A stretch of 64,000 bases of DNA from Lachnospiraceae bacterium (GCA_016291655.1 JAEEYF010000018.1:20263-84262); one strand, 5' to 3'. Shown: positions 36,838 through 46,105, counted from the first letter of the stretch. Numbers and translations: made by a program. Notes: generated from the sequence alone by a model not told the origin.

Positions 36838-37506
36838 GTTTTCAATCTGCCAATCTATAGGCTCAAGCCCATTGGCCTTCAATATTGTGTTGGTTTTTGA
36901 AAAATGCTTGCATCCGAAGAATCCGCGATAAGCAGACAACGGACTCGGATGAGGTGCTTTTAGTATAACATGTTTGGGATTTGTGATAAGTTCGGCTTTT
37001 TTTTGCGCGGGACTTCCCCACAGCAAAAATACCACGGGAGTGCTCTTTTTGTTAAGCGCCCGCAAAGCTGCATCCGTATACTGTTCCCAGCCGTGTCCCG
37101 CATGGCTGTTGGCCTGATGTGCCCTTACCGTGAGTACGGTGTTCAGCATCAAAACTCCCTGTTTTGCCCATTTTGTGAGCAGTCCGTTATTGGGGATGTA
37201 GCAGCCCAGATCATCATGCAATTCTTTAAAAATGTTTTGAAGACTGGGCGGTATATCGGTGGGAGGAAGCACGGAAAAACACAGTCCGTGAGCCTGCCCC
37301 ACATTGTGATACGGATCCTGCCCCAGGATCACGACTCTCGTATCCGCAAAGGAAGTATAATGAAACGCATTAAATATATCATCGGAAGGCGGATAAACGA
37401 TCTGAGTCTCGTACTCATGCTTTACAAAGTTAAACAGCTTCCTGTAATACTCTTTCCCGTATTCTTCTTTCAGTTGATCGTTCCAATCGTTCGAAACAGC
37501 GCTCAT
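36832..37506 (-). CDS. ung: Uracil-DNA glycosylase
   Basis: A 224-residue family 1 UDG that removes uracil from DNA. The catalytic Asp is in GQDPYHNVGQAHGLCFSV, the Asn strand is near VLMLNTVLTV, and the DNA-intercalating loop is HPSPLSAYRGFFG with His as the second catalytic residue. Its ATG overlaps the hisF stop by one base (TAATG), so it is translationally coupled to the histidine genes, an uncommon partner for a repair enzyme. Confidence 0.96.
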   Translation of the reverse strand: MSAVSNDWNDQLKEEYGKEYYRKLFNFVKHEYETQIVYPPSDDIFNAFHYTSFADTRVVILGQDPYHNVGQAHGLCFSVLPPTDIPPSLQNIFKELHDDLGCYIPNNGLLTKWAKQGVLMLNTVLTVRAHQANSHAGHGWEQYTDAALRALNKKSTPVVFLLWGSPAQKKAELITNPKHVILKAPHPSPLSAYRGFFGCKHFSKTNTILKANGLEPIDWQIENM

Positions 37507-38267
37507 TATAATCTTACAGATACCCCTTTGTCACGAAGATATTTTTTTACTTCCGCAATCTCAAGTTCCTTATAGTGAAAAAGCGTTGCAGCAAGGGCCG
37601 CATCCGCGCAGCCTTCGGTAAGGACCTCACTGAAGTGCTCACATCTGCCCGCTCCTCCTGAAGCGATAACAGGCACATTCACGAGTTTCGCTATGGTTCT
37701 TGTAAGTTCTATGTCATATCCGTTCTTTGTACCGTCAGCATCCATAGAGGTCAAGAGCAGCTCTCCCGCTCCCAGTTCGCAGGCCTTGCAGGCCCACTCC
37801 ACGGCATCTATGCCCATATCGATGCGGCCGCCGTTTTTGAAGATGTTCCAGCCCTTTCCGTCCTCTCTTCTCTTTGCGTCAATGGCTACCACAACGCACT
37901 GACTGCCAAACTTGTCCGCAGCCCTCGAAATGAGCTCCGGATCCATGATGGCCGCCGAATTCACGGCAACCTTGTCCGCGCCCTCTCTTAATATGACTTT
38001 GAAATCCTCAATGGTACGGATCCCTCCGCCGACCGTAAAGGGTATGAAGATCGCCTTCGATATCTTTCTTACGAGATCGGCTTTGATCTCTCTGGCGTCC
38101 GAAGAAGCCGTGATATCAAGAAAAACCAGCTCGTCCGCTCCGGCCGCATCATAAGCCGCCGCAGTTTCAACCGGATCGCCCGCATCCCGAAGATTAACAA
38201 AATTAATTCCTTTAACAACTCTGCCGTCTTTGATATCCAGACAGGGGATAATTCGTTTTGTAAGCAT
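37506..38267 (-). CDS. hisF: Imidazole glycerol phosphate synthase, cyclase subunit HisF
   Basis: A TIM barrel of about 253 residues that, with HisH, closes the imidazole ring and releases AICAR. The N-terminus [19 protein letters not shown] holds the catalytic Asp11-type residue, and the second catalytic Asp lies in VVVAIDAKR. The ATG at 38267 has AGGAG 5 bases upstream; an in-frame GTG at 38273 overlaps that site. It follows hisH by 9 bases. Other histidine genes are not in this window. Confidence 0.96.
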   Translation of the reverse strand: MLTKRIIPCLDIKDGRVVKGINFVNLRDAGDPVETAAAYDAAGADELVFLDITASSDAREIKADLVRKISKAIFIPFTVGGGIRTIEDFKVILREGADKVAVNSAAIMDPELISRAADKFGSQCVVVAIDAKRREDGKGWNIFKNGGRIDMGIDAVEWACKACELGAGELLLTSMDADGTKNGYDIELTRTIAKLVNVPVIASGGAGRCEHFSEVLTEGCADAALAATLFHYKELEIAEVKKYLRDKGVSVRL

Positions 38268-38276
38268 ATGCACTCC

Positions 38277-38882
38277 TTACAGCTCAGCGAAATTTTTCAG
38301 GATACTCAGTCCCACCTTTCCCGACTTTTCGGGATGGAACTGACATGCAAACACATTACCGCTCTCTATCGCGGCATGAAAAGGATGAATGTAGTCACAT
38401 TTGGCCGCCACTATGCTTTCCTCCTCCGCTTCAAGGTAATAGGAATGCACGAAGTAAAAGTAGGAATTGTTCGGAACGTCCTTGAAAAGCCTGCTTCCCG
38501 GCCTTATTTCTATGGAATTCCATCCTATCTGAGGGATCTTAAACCCGGGGCAATTTTCAAAACGCCTGATCCTGCCTTTAAATATGCCAAGTCCCGGAAC
38601 AGGCTTTCCCTCCTCGCTTGACTCGAATAACATCTGCAATCCGAGGCATATGCCCAAAAGAGGTATCCCCTTCTTTACCGCTTTTCTGACCGTCTCATCG
38701 AGACCTGCAGCGGTAAGCATATTCATCGCATCGCCAAAAGCCCCCACGCCGGGAAGTACTATCTTGTCCGAAGCAAGTATCTCGTCCTCATTGGCTGTTA
38801 CCAGTGTTTCATAACCCAAAAAAGCAAATGCTTTTTCGACGCTTTCAAGGTTTCCTGCGCCGTAATCGATGATCGTTATCAA
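38277..38882 (-). CDS. hisH: Imidazole glycerol phosphate synthase, glutaminase subunit HisH
   Basis: A 201-residue class I glutamine amidotransferase that feeds ammonia to HisF. The nucleophile Cys is in GICLGLQMLF and the His-Glu pair in CQFHPEKSGKVG; the N-terminus is ITIIDYGAGNLESV. The start codon is TTG with GGAGG 6 bases upstream. A TATAAT (38912-38907) lies about 25 bases ahead, but the -35 (GAGCTT) falls in the preceding terminator and is weak. Confidence 0.95.
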   Translation of the reverse strand: MITIIDYGAGNLESVEKAFAFLGYETLVTANEDEILASDKIVLPGVGAFGDAMNMLTAAGLDETVRKAVKKGIPLLGICLGLQMLFESSEEGKPVPGLGIFKGRIRRFENCPGFKIPQIGWNSIEIRPGSRLFKDVPNNSYFYFVHSYYLEAEEESIVAAKCDYIHPFHAAIESGNVFACQFHPEKSGKVGLSILKNFAEL

Positions 38883-38916
38883 AGAGAACCTCCAAATTAA
38901 TCATGAATTATACAAA

Positions 38917-38942
38917 ATGGGCAGAGTTTAAGCTCCGCCCAT
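38917..38942 (-). terminator. Terminator after the cheV-linked membrane protein
   Basis: ATGGGCAGAG and CTCCGCCCAT form a 10-bp stem with one wobble pair on the minus-strand RNA, followed by TTTTGTATAATT, about 20 bases past the stop at 38964. Confidence 0.7.
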
Positions 38943-38963
38943 ATTACATCATACCTTTAACTT

Positions 38964-41177
38964 TTACTGATTGAAGCCCAAACCCAAGCGGTCAACAGTC
39001 TCATAAATGTATCTGGTGTAGTACAGATTTGCTTCGTACTCACTGTATGAAGACTTAAGCGCATCGTAATGTTCGAGAACGAACATTGCTTCGGCTTCAT
39101 CTATCCCATAATTGTCCCAAAGCCGGTTTAATATCTCGCTTCTTACGAGATAAATGTCATCCTGTGCCCCCAAAGCAGCAGCATGCGCAAACCATTTTCT
39201 GAATCTTAAAAGTCCTTTGAAAAGATCGTTAAGTCCCTCTCTGTAATCATCAAGCTTAGCATGATTGTTGTAAGCATTTAGTTGAGTATTGACATAGTTG
39301 ACCGTAAGGATCTTGTCATAGATCTCATAATCCTCTTCTTCTATGTCCAGACCATAGATCTTGTCATATGCCATTGTGTAATAATTTACATCTCTGTAGA
39401 TCAGTGCATTGTCGAAATACTTGGTAGCCTGTCTGACGCCGATGTTGTAAGCAAGCGTGCTGCCTCCGCTGACCGTTACGGCAACTATTCCGATGAACAG
39501 AGCGAAGATGACCAGAATGCCCCATTTGTTAAGCTTTGTGGTGTTTCCGACATCTTCAAGGATGAAAGCACTTGCCTGCTCAAGCTTCTTCTTTCTGGCA
39601 AGCTCTTTTTCCTCAGCGGTCTGTCTCGCTTTGAGAGCCTTGGCTTCAGCGATCTCCTTCTTCTTGGCAGCCTTTTCTGCCTTCTTGGCTTCCTTCAAAG
39701 CTTTCTTCGCTTCCGCCGCCTCAGCCTTCTTTTTCTCTATTTCTTCGGGCGTCGGCTCCGGCTTGATCTGATTCTCAGGTATCTTTACATTACCGAATAA
39801 CCTGATGTACCACGGTAATTTATCTTTAACGTCTTTAACCTTTTTGGTCTTTGTTGTGCCCTCTTCATTCGGCTTGTCGATGTCTATCTCGTTAAACAGA
39901 TTGTCAAGAGCCGCAAGATCGTCTTCATTGAGGGAATCTACCCCCATATCTCCGAGCATTCCGCCGAGGCCGACGTTTTCTGCCTGTTCCTCATCGGAAT
40001 TCTCATCCGCATCGAAGGTAAAGCCTGACATCGGATCATCGTCTCCCGAAGAGGGATTTTCTTCTTCCTCTTCAGTGGAAAACAGATCGTTGAATTCGGG
40101 CATTTCTTCCGCTGCGGGAAGCGATCCGTCTTCTTCAAATACGGCAGGTTCTGTCCCGTCATCCGTAAGTGCGAATATATCCTCCGAATCGGCAAGCTCC
40201 GGCTTGTTGTCGTCCTCCTCGATATCAGAGACTTCGTCTGCAAGATGCTCTTCCATATTGCTGTCCGTAACCATATCCGATCCGTCCTGATTCAGGAAAT
40301 CAAAACCGTCATAGTTAAAGTCACTGTCATCCGAACTCTTTGTCGGTTCATCGACTTTTTTGAATTCATCGTTTTCTTTATCAACGATAATATCACTTCC
40401 GGCATGATTTGCTATTCCGTCGTAATTGCTGTCTTTGTCATCGAACAGACTGCCAAAGAGTGCATCCAGAGCAGCTTCTTCATCTGCTCCGCTCTTTTCC
40501 TCCTTATTGCCTGAAAAGTCAAATTCGGGTTCATTTGCCGGCTCAATTTCGGGATCATGAGCCTCTTCGATCACGGTCTGTGTCTCGGGAAGCTTCTCAG
40601 ACTCATCGCTGCTCTTGTCTGTTTCCTGAGCAAACTCTTCGTCCACATCACTTTCAGACACAGCAAACAGCTCTCCGGAGGATCTTTCCTCGGAAAGCTC
40701 ATTGCTGATTATTTCATCGATGACTTCGTCTTCATATTCATCGAAAATGTTATAGTTTTCAATCTCCCCTGCTTCAAATTCCGGAATAGGTACGCTCCGA
40801 ATCGCGGCCACCGCTTCATCAACGGATAACTCGGGCTGTTTCTTTGACTTTTCGGTCTTTTGAGGCTTCTGTGCCTTTTGGGGCTTTTCCGCCTTTACAG
40901 CCTTTTTCTCCGTTTTTGTTTTCTTGGGCTTCTCTTCGACCGGTGCTGTATCCTCTGTGATCTCTTCAGGCAATTCTTCCGATTCTTCCGCGATCGGTTC
41001 CTCGATCATCGGTGTTTCCTCGATCGGAATTTCTTTCTCCGGTTTAACCCCGTCATTTTGTTCCGCAGTCACTTTATGTTTTTTGTAAGCTGCGAACCTG
41101 TCAGTTTCTTCTTTTTTATTGCCGTCTGAATTGAGCCCGTTCAGGAGACTGTCAAGATAAGATTCATCATTTGGCAT
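38964..41177 (-). CDS. Large acidic single-span membrane protein, unknown function
   Basis: 737 residues, not recognised. Residues 1 to about 450 are low-complexity and very acidic (many DE-rich and EEP stretches) with no hydrophobic segment. A Lys/Ala/Glu coiled-coil follows (KKALKEAKKAEKAAKKK). One transmembrane helix lies at about 548-570 (GILVIFALFIGIVAVTV), then about 165 residues rich in Tyr and helix-forming residues that would be outside the cell. It starts 25 bases after cheV and shares its transcript, so a role in chemotaxis, motility or polar organisation is possible but not shown. The repeated acidic segments may be a scaffold. Confidence 0.75.
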   Translation of the reverse strand: MPNDESYLDSLLNGLNSDGNKKEETDRFAAYKKHKVTAEQNDGVKPEKEIPIEETPMIEEPIAEESEELPEEITEDTAPVEEKPKKTKTEKKAVKAEKPQKAQKPQKTEKSKKQPELSVDEAVAAIRSVPIPEFEAGEIENYNIFDEYEDEVIDEIISNELSEERSSGELFAVSESDVDEEFAQETDKSSDESEKLPETQTVIEEAHDPEIEPANEPEFDFSGNKEEKSGADEEAALDALFGSLFDDKDSNYDGIANHAGSDIIVDKENDEFKKVDEPTKSSDDSDFNYDGFDFLNQDGSDMVTDSNMEEHLADEVSDIEEDDNKPELADSEDIFALTDDGTEPAVFEEDGSLPAAEEMPEFNDLFSTEEEEENPSSGDDDPMSGFTFDADENSDEEQAENVGLGGMLGDMGVDSLNEDDLAALDNLFNEIDIDKPNEEGTTKTKKVKDVKDKLPWYIRLFGNVKIPENQIKPEPTPEEIEKKKAEAAEAKKALKEAKKAEKAAKKKEIAEAKALKARQTAEEKELARKKKLEQASAFILEDVGNTTKLNKWGILVIFALFIGIVAVTVSGGSTLAYNIGVRQATKYFDNALIYRDVNYYTMAYDKIYGLDIEEEDYEIYDKILTVNYVNTQLNAYNNHAKLDDYREGLNDLFKGLLRFRKWFAHAAALGAQDDIYLVRSEILNRLWDNYGIDEAEAMFVLEHYDALKSSYSEYEANLYYTRYIYETVDRLGLGFNQ

Positions 41178-41202
41178 CTGTTGGTACTCCGGGTGTAGTT
41201 AA

Positions 41203-42105
41203 TTAGTTCAAAATGAGCTTATCAATTTCTCCTACAAGACGTCCTATCTGAGGCTTGGTGATCTGAGCATCGGCCCCGAGAGATTTTCCCTTAACAATGA
41301 GTTCATCGCTTATCATTGATGAGAATATAATAACGGGAATGTTCTTCATCTTATCATCCGTCTTAATGAGCTTTGTAAGATGATGACCATCCATACGAGG
41401 CATCTCAATATCGGTGATGATGAGCTTAACCTTATCGGTGATCTTACCGTCTTTGTTGAGTTCGGTAAGCTTGTCCCATGCATCCTGTCCGTCCATATTC
41501 ACAATAAGATTGGAATAGCCCGCTTTTTTCAGGCAATCCTGCAAGAGCTTCGAAAGAAGTGCGGAGTCTTCCGCAATAAGGATGGGCTTAGTGCTTCTCT
41601 GTCTGAAACCAAGCTCGTCGATATCGCTGACCTTGAGAGATGTATCGGGAGAAATGTCTGCGATTATCTTCTCAAAATCCAAAAGAACGATCAATCTTCC
41701 GTCAAGCTTAACGATTCCGGTAGCGACTCCCTTGCCCTGTCCGTTCAGGGTAGCATCGGGTTTCAAAACCTCTTCCCATGATACTCTGTGAATTCCGACT
41801 ACGGAATGAACATGGAAAGCTGCATTCGTATTGTTGAAATAGGTAACAATATAAAGATCGTTCTTAATCTCCTTTGATTCGGGAAGATTGAGCACTTTGG
41901 AAAGGCTTATGCTTGTAATGACCTCGTCACGCGGCATAAATATTCCTTCAATGGCAGGATCTGCATTGGGAACCGGAACAGCCGGTGTGTACTGCAGAAT
42001 TTCACGAATCTTTGCGACATTAATGCCGTAGCGGTTCTCGCCCACCATAAATTCCAGTATTTCGAGTTCGTTGGTTCCGCTTTCTAACAAGATGTTGGTA
42101 TCCAT
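41203..42105 (-). CDS. cheV: Chemotaxis coupling protein CheV (CheW plus receiver)
   Basis: A 300-residue CheV. A CheW-like domain (about 13-153, with YGINVAKIREILQYTPAVPVP) links receptors to CheA, and a C-terminal receiver (about 174-298) carries the phosphoacceptor Asp232 in IITDIEMPRMDG. It serves in adaptation and array coupling. The ATG at 42105 has GGAGG 7 bases upstream; the ATG at 42111 is only one base from it. It is first in a two-gene operon with the acidic membrane protein, showing that the organism has a chemotaxis system. Confidence 0.93.
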   Translation of the reverse strand: MDTNILLESGTNELEILEFMVGENRYGINVAKIREILQYTPAVPVPNADPAIEGIFMPRDEVITSISLSKVLNLPESKEIKNDLYIVTYFNNTNAAFHVHSVVGIHRVSWEEVLKPDATLNGQGKGVATGIVKLDGRLIVLLDFEKIIADISPDTSLKVSDIDELGFRQRSTKPILIAEDSALLSKLLQDCLKKAGYSNLIVNMDGQDAWDKLTELNKDGKITDKVKLIITDIEMPRMDGHHLTKLIKTDDKMKNIPVIIFSSMISDELIVKGKSLGADAQITKPQIGRLVGEIDKLILN

Positions 42106-42152
42106 ATTCATTCCTCCGTGTTAGGTAAATTCATATCGTAAATATTGCGTAA

Positions 42153-42181
42153 ATTATATAACATATCAGACTATTTTTCAA
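42153..42181 (-). promoter_or_regulatory. Promoter of cheV
   Basis: On the minus strand TTGAAA (42181-42176), 17 bases, TATAAT (42158-42153), about 48 bases before the start codon. The form is sigma-A; no sigma-28 motility promoter is seen. Confidence 0.65.
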
Positions 42182-42198
42182 TTGATTTACCACAAGTT

Positions 42199-42996
42199 TT
42201 ATTGTATTTTAATTATCACGTTATCTCCGTTTTTGTTGGTTATAAGCATACCTGCACTCTCTATTTCCATATCCTCGGGTACTTTGAAAACAACAACCGC
42301 GCCATTCGGATCATTGTATCTTCCGCCGGGCGCAACCCCTTCTCCGGGAAGCTCCGTCTCGTCAACCCCTATATAAAACAGATCGTTCAGAAGCAACGAA
42401 GTAACTTCATAATCAAAGTAAATGCCGTTGACCATGATGAGACCGGTCAATCCCATATCGCAGGTCTTCAGATACTTGACAACAGAACTCTTGTTCTCGA
42501 TAACGAACTTGGCGGCTATATAATCATATCCGGGGATCTTCGACAGAGTCACAAACGAATCGGAAATCTCAAACGTGTCCTCCGGTTCACTGGCTCCCGC
42601 AAAGATAACGCTGAAATTCTCCGCTCCTATGACCTTGGCCAGTTGTTTCCATGTCTCAGCCGTGTTCGCAGGGAAAGGAGTGGGCGTAGGCGTATTTGTG
42701 GGTGTTGAGGTAGGAGCAGAAGTAGCGTTGGGATCTCTCGGTGCAGACGTCGGTCTCGGCGTCGGTGTGGGTGTATTGGTAGGCGTAGGCGTCGGCGTGT
42801 TGGTAGGCGTAGGCGTCAAAGCCTTTGCTTCAAGAAACGATGATGTATAGTTCGAATCATGTCTGAGCAGCGCATCCGCGCAATACTGGGCGACAGCATC
42901 GATCTCACTGTCAGTGAGGGGAATCTCCTCAACCAGACAGCCGTTCAGTCCGAGTACAGCGATCAATATTAAAATCAGCGGAATTTTTTTTCGCAC
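42199..42996 (-). CDS. Lipoprotein with Thr/Pro-rich linker
   Basis: About 265 residues. The signal peptide ends in lipobox LNGC. A short domain follows, then a linker of repeated TPTPTNTP units (about 55 residues), then a C-terminal beta domain of about 150 residues that recalls DUF4352-type extracellular domains. Start choice: the GTG at 42996 has GAAGGAAG about 7 bases upstream; GTG at 43002 and TTG at 43017 are alternatives. It is last in the operon with the response regulator and kinase, so it may be the sensed or controlled envelope component. Function unknown. Confidence 0.7.
   Translation of the reverse strand: MRKKIPLILILIAVLGLNGCLVEEIPLTDSEIDAVAQYCADALLRHDSNYTSSFLEAKALTPTPTNTPTPTPTNTPTPTPRPTSAPRDPNATSAPTSTPTNTPTPTPFPANTAETWKQLAKVIGAENFSVIFAGASEPEDTFEISDSFVTLSKIPGYDYIAAKFVIENKSSVVKYLKTCDMGLTGLIMVNGIYFDYEVTSLLLNDLFYIGVDETELPGEGVAPGGRYNDPNGAVVVFKVPEDMEIESAGMLITNKNGDNVIIKIQ
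42776..42817 (-). repeat. Tandem 24-base repeat coding for TPTPTNTP
   Basis: The same 18-base block (TTGGTAGGCG then TAGGCGTC on the plus strand) starts at 42776 and again at 42800, a 24-base period inside a longer GT-rich stretch (about 42675-42825). Copy number could change by slippage and would alter linker length in frame. Confidence 0.75.
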
Positions 42997-43076
42997 CTTC
43001 ACACTTCCTTCTTTCAATATATTTTGTGTCCTTTTGAAAACTATAACACTTTATATTGTTTTCGGCAACTTTTCTT

Positions 43077-44759
43077 TTAAACTTTAGCCTTTGAATCAAG
43101 TTCAAACCAAAATTCGACGCCGTTGGCATGATTGATCACTCCGAAGTCCTTATTGTGAGCATCCATTATAGCCTTAACGATCGAAAGCCCTATGCCCGAA
43201 CCGCCGTATTCCCTGGTCCTCGCCTTATCAACCTTGTAAAACTTGATCCAAATCTTGTCAATGTCTTCCTCCGGAATTGGTTTTCCGGTATTGAATACGG
43301 ATATTCTGACATTTCCGTCCTTTTGTTCCGCCTTAACGTCCACTATCATCTCATTTTCGCAATGATTGAGCGCATTAGTGAGATAATTTGTGAACACCTC
43401 TTCTATCATATATTCATCCGCCCAGACGTTCATAGGTCCCTTGGCATTCACCAGAAGCTTTACTCCCTTGTTCCTGATCAGCAGCTCCGATGAATTCAAT
43501 ACCGACCGGATGACCTCGCATATATCAAACCTCTTGAGTTCCACAACCTGATTGCCGAATTCGATCTGGTTCAGCGTAAGCAGCTTTTTAACCATCGTAT
43601 TCATCTTACCGGCTTCGTCTATGATGACGTCGCAGTAAAAATCCTTGCTTTCCGCATCGTCGTTAATGCAGTCCTTAAGCCCCTCCGCATACCCGGAGAT
43701 CAAAGCAATGGGTGTTTTCAATTCATGCGTGACATTTGCCAGAAACTCTTTTCTGATCTCATCCGCCTGCTTTTTCTCTTCAATATCGCTCTGTAATCTG
43801 TTATTGGCACTTTTCAGGTCGGAGATCGTCTCTTCCAGTTTTTCGGAAAGATGGTTTATGCTTTCTCCCAATTCGCCTATCTCGTCATTGGACTTCACAT
43901 CATACTTTGTGGTAAAGTCGAGCCCGGACATGCGTCTGGCTATATCCGAAAGCTGTCTGATGGGACGAACGATACGTCCCGAGGCAAAAGCCATGAACAA
44001 AAGTGCAAGCAGCGCTACGCATATGCCGGCAAAAAGCAAAAAGCGATTTGCTATCGTAACACTGTCCTTCATGCTCTCCATATTGGTTCTGATCAGAACG
44101 AAGCTTGCATTCTCGTTGTCTGATGCAAACAGTTCTATGAAATTGGCGGATGTCCGTCCGTCAAAAGTCTTGGATATAACATATTTCCCGGAAGGCTCCC
44201 TGTACAATACTTCGTTTTCAAAAACAGATTGTTTCCTGCCGCCCGCATAACCGGCTACCTTTTCAAAAAATACCCGTTCCTTGACATTGACGTTTGCCGT
44301 GCTGAATGAGTATTTTGTATTCCATAATATGGAGATCGAAAGATTAAAGCGGTCCGCATATGCCTCCAGCATTCTGGAGTCCCTGTCGGAAAGAAAATTC
44401 TCCGTATCGGTCTGAGGAGTGATCTCCACAGGCTCATCCGGAGGCGGTACGGAGCCATCGGGTGCGGTACCGGAACCCGGAGTGTTTCCCGTGCCCGAAG
44501 AAGCAGTTGAAGAATTCATATAGGAAACCGCGGATATAACGCTTGTTCCCGCATCGGCTGTCCCGTTGTTGTCTTCATTTATATAATACTTGGTCAGAAT
44601 ACTCCGAACGGAATCATATGTGTCCTTCAGGGCTTCGATCTTTGTACTGATATAGTATTTTTCAAGAAAAAACCGGTTTAACACCCATGTTACGAGTATA
44701 GCCCCCGCAACGGTGACCATGATCATAAGTGTTAATCTGACACGCCATGAGCTCTTCAT
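43077..44759 (-). CDS. Membrane sensor histidine kinase
   Basis: 560 residues: transmembrane helices at about 8-28 and 240-260 enclose a large extracellular sensor region with a Ser/Gly/Pro-rich stretch (about 82-118). HAMP is at about 260-315, HisKA has His345 in ANVTHELKTPIA, and the ATPase domain has NYLTNALNH and GSGIGLSIVKAI. It should phosphorylate the response regulator encoded 17 bases upstream. The stimulus is unknown; the periplasm-type sensor and the linked lipoprotein suggest envelope sensing. AAAGGG precedes the ATG. Confidence 0.93.
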   Translation of the reverse strand: MKSSWRVRLTLMIMVTVAGAILVTWVLNRFFLEKYYISTKIEALKDTYDSVRSILTKYYINEDNNGTADAGTSVISAVSYMNSSTASSGTGNTPGSGTAPDGSVPPPDEPVEITPQTDTENFLSDRDSRMLEAYADRFNLSISILWNTKYSFSTANVNVKERVFFEKVAGYAGGRKQSVFENEVLYREPSGKYVISKTFDGRTSANFIELFASDNENASFVLIRTNMESMKDSVTIANRFLLFAGICVALLALLFMAFASGRIVRPIRQLSDIARRMSGLDFTTKYDVKSNDEIGELGESINHLSEKLEETISDLKSANNRLQSDIEEKKQADEIRKEFLANVTHELKTPIALISGYAEGLKDCINDDAESKDFYCDVIIDEAGKMNTMVKKLLTLNQIEFGNQVVELKRFDICEVIRSVLNSSELLIRNKGVKLLVNAKGPMNVWADEYMIEEVFTNYLTNALNHCENEMIVDVKAEQKDGNVRISVFNTGKPIPEEDIDKIWIKFYKVDKARTREYGGSGIGLSIVKAIMDAHNKDFGVINHANGVEFWFELDSKAKV

Positions 44760-44776
44760 TCTGTACCCTTTCTTTT

Positions 44777-45454
44777 TTAAACCTCAAACTTGTAGCCCAT
44801 TCCCCAGATGGTTTTGATGTAATCGCCTTTCTCTCCCATTTTGCTTCTGAGTTTTTTCACATGAGTGTCGATGGTGCGTGCATCACCGTAGTAGTCGTAA
44901 TTCCATACGTTATTGAGGATCTTTTCTCTTGAAAGCGCAATTCCCTTATTGGTAACAAAGTATTCAAGCAGCTCGAACTCCTTGACCGAAAGATCGATGG
45001 CCGCTCCGTCTATCTTGACGGAATGTGCCTGATGATCAAGAATTATGCCGCCCACTTCTATGGTCTCATCAAGTGTGGAATTTGCCCTTCTGAGTATTGC
45101 CTCCACTCTCGCCACAAGGATCTTCGGTGAGAACGGTTTTGAAATATACTCGTCGACTCCCAGATCAAACCCCATGAGTTCATCTCTCTCTTCGGATTTT
45201 GCGGTAAGCATGATGATCGGTACTTTCGAATACTGCCTTATCTCCTTGACAACCTGCCAGCCGTCAAGCTTGGGCATCATTACATCAAGGATGACAAGGG
45301 AGATGTCCTTGTTCATTTCATCAAAGAACACATCGATGGCCTTTTCGCCGTCCTCAGCCTCCAACACCGTATATCCCTGTTTTGCGAGAAAGTCGTGAAC
45401 AAGCTTTCTCATTCTGCTTTCATCGTCTACAACCAAAACCTTGACCAAGTCCAT
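44777..45454 (-). CDS. OmpR/PhoB-family response regulator
   Basis: A 225-residue regulator. The receiver domain has the acidic pair in VVDDES, the phosphoacceptor Asp57 (VILDVMMPKLDG) and Lys in YISKPFSP. The C-terminal winged helix includes LSVKEFELLEYFV and DARTIDTHVKKLRSKMG. GAGGAGG precedes the ATG by 6 bases. It pairs with the adjacent kinase and starts 20 bases after the 45475-46029 gene. Target genes cannot be read from the window. Confidence 0.95.
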   Translation of the reverse strand: MDLVKVLVVDDESRMRKLVHDFLAKQGYTVLEAEDGEKAIDVFFDEMNKDISLVILDVMMPKLDGWQVVKEIRQYSKVPIIMLTAKSEERDELMGFDLGVDEYISKPFSPKILVARVEAILRRANSTLDETIEVGGIILDHQAHSVKIDGAAIDLSVKEFELLEYFVTNKGIALSREKILNNVWNYDYYGDARTIDTHVKKLRSKMGEKGDYIKTIWGMGYKFEV

Positions 45455-45474
45455 AAGTAACCTCCTCTTTTTCC

Positions 45475-46029
45475 TTATTCTCCGTAGCTGATCCCGTTTT
45501 GTTCGAGGAATTCAAGCCGATCGTTTATCCATTCCTGCTGAGCATCCATTTTTTGTTGCCAGGAGGAGTATTTATTAAGTATTTCCTGTTCGTAAACCGC
45601 CTTAAGGGGAGAACTCTTTCCCGTAAGCACTATTACGAACATACCCGCCACAATGATCACAAGCCCCAGAATAACGATCTTGAGCATGAGATTTTCTCTT
45701 TTGACCTTTTGTAAAGGAGTCAGCTTGCGTTTTTCGATCTCCTTCGGTTTTCTGCTGACCGTCACCGTGGGGAGCTCCCTCAATCTTGAGGGATTGACCA
45801 TCTCGTCACGCAAAGCTATGCCCTGCAACCTCTTGAGGAAATCCAGCCCTACAACTGTAGTAATAATATTTCGGTCTATCAATCTGTTGTACAGAGCTAT
45901 CACCGTTTCGGTCTTGCCCAGATCCGTCTTGGATTTGATGTATTCTATTGTTTCGTTCTCTTTCTTCGCATCGTTTAACTCTTCTTCGGAGTAAAACGTA
46001 TACCCTTTAAACTTGTACTCACGTGCCAT
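45475..46029 (-). CDS. Membrane protein of unknown function upstream of the two-component system
   Basis: About 184 residues. A charged cytoplasmic region (about 1-115) begins AREYKFKGYTFYSEEEL and contains a helical stretch (TDLGKTETVIALYNRLIDRN). One transmembrane helix lies at about 120-140 (IVILGLVIIVAGMFVIVLTG), followed by a short extracellular tail predicted to be coiled-coil (KYSSWQQKMDAQQEWIND). No family recognised. The start at 46029 has only a weak AGGG upstream; an upstream extension to 46164 would overlap the divergent gene and is unlikely. First gene of the four-gene two-component operon. Confidence 0.7.
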   Translation of the reverse strand: MAREYKFKGYTFYSEEELNDAKKENETIEYIKSKTDLGKTETVIALYNRLIDRNIITTVVGLDFLKRLQGIALRDEMVNPSRLRELPTVTVSRKPKEIEKRKLTPLQKVKRENLMLKIVILGLVIIVAGMFVIVLTGKSSPLKAVYEQEILNKYSSWQQKMDAQQEWINDRLEFLEQNGISYGE

Positions 46030-46105
46030 AATTATCAGTGCCCTGACACCTTTCGCAGATTTACCATAATTGTCATTGCCAATTTTAACACAATCAATTA
46101 AAATA

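Noticed and set aside
42675..42825. Short regularly repeated GT-rich DNA, considered as a CRISPR-like array
   Set aside because: The units are contiguous without unique spacers and lie in frame inside a lipoprotein gene, coding for TPTPTNTP.
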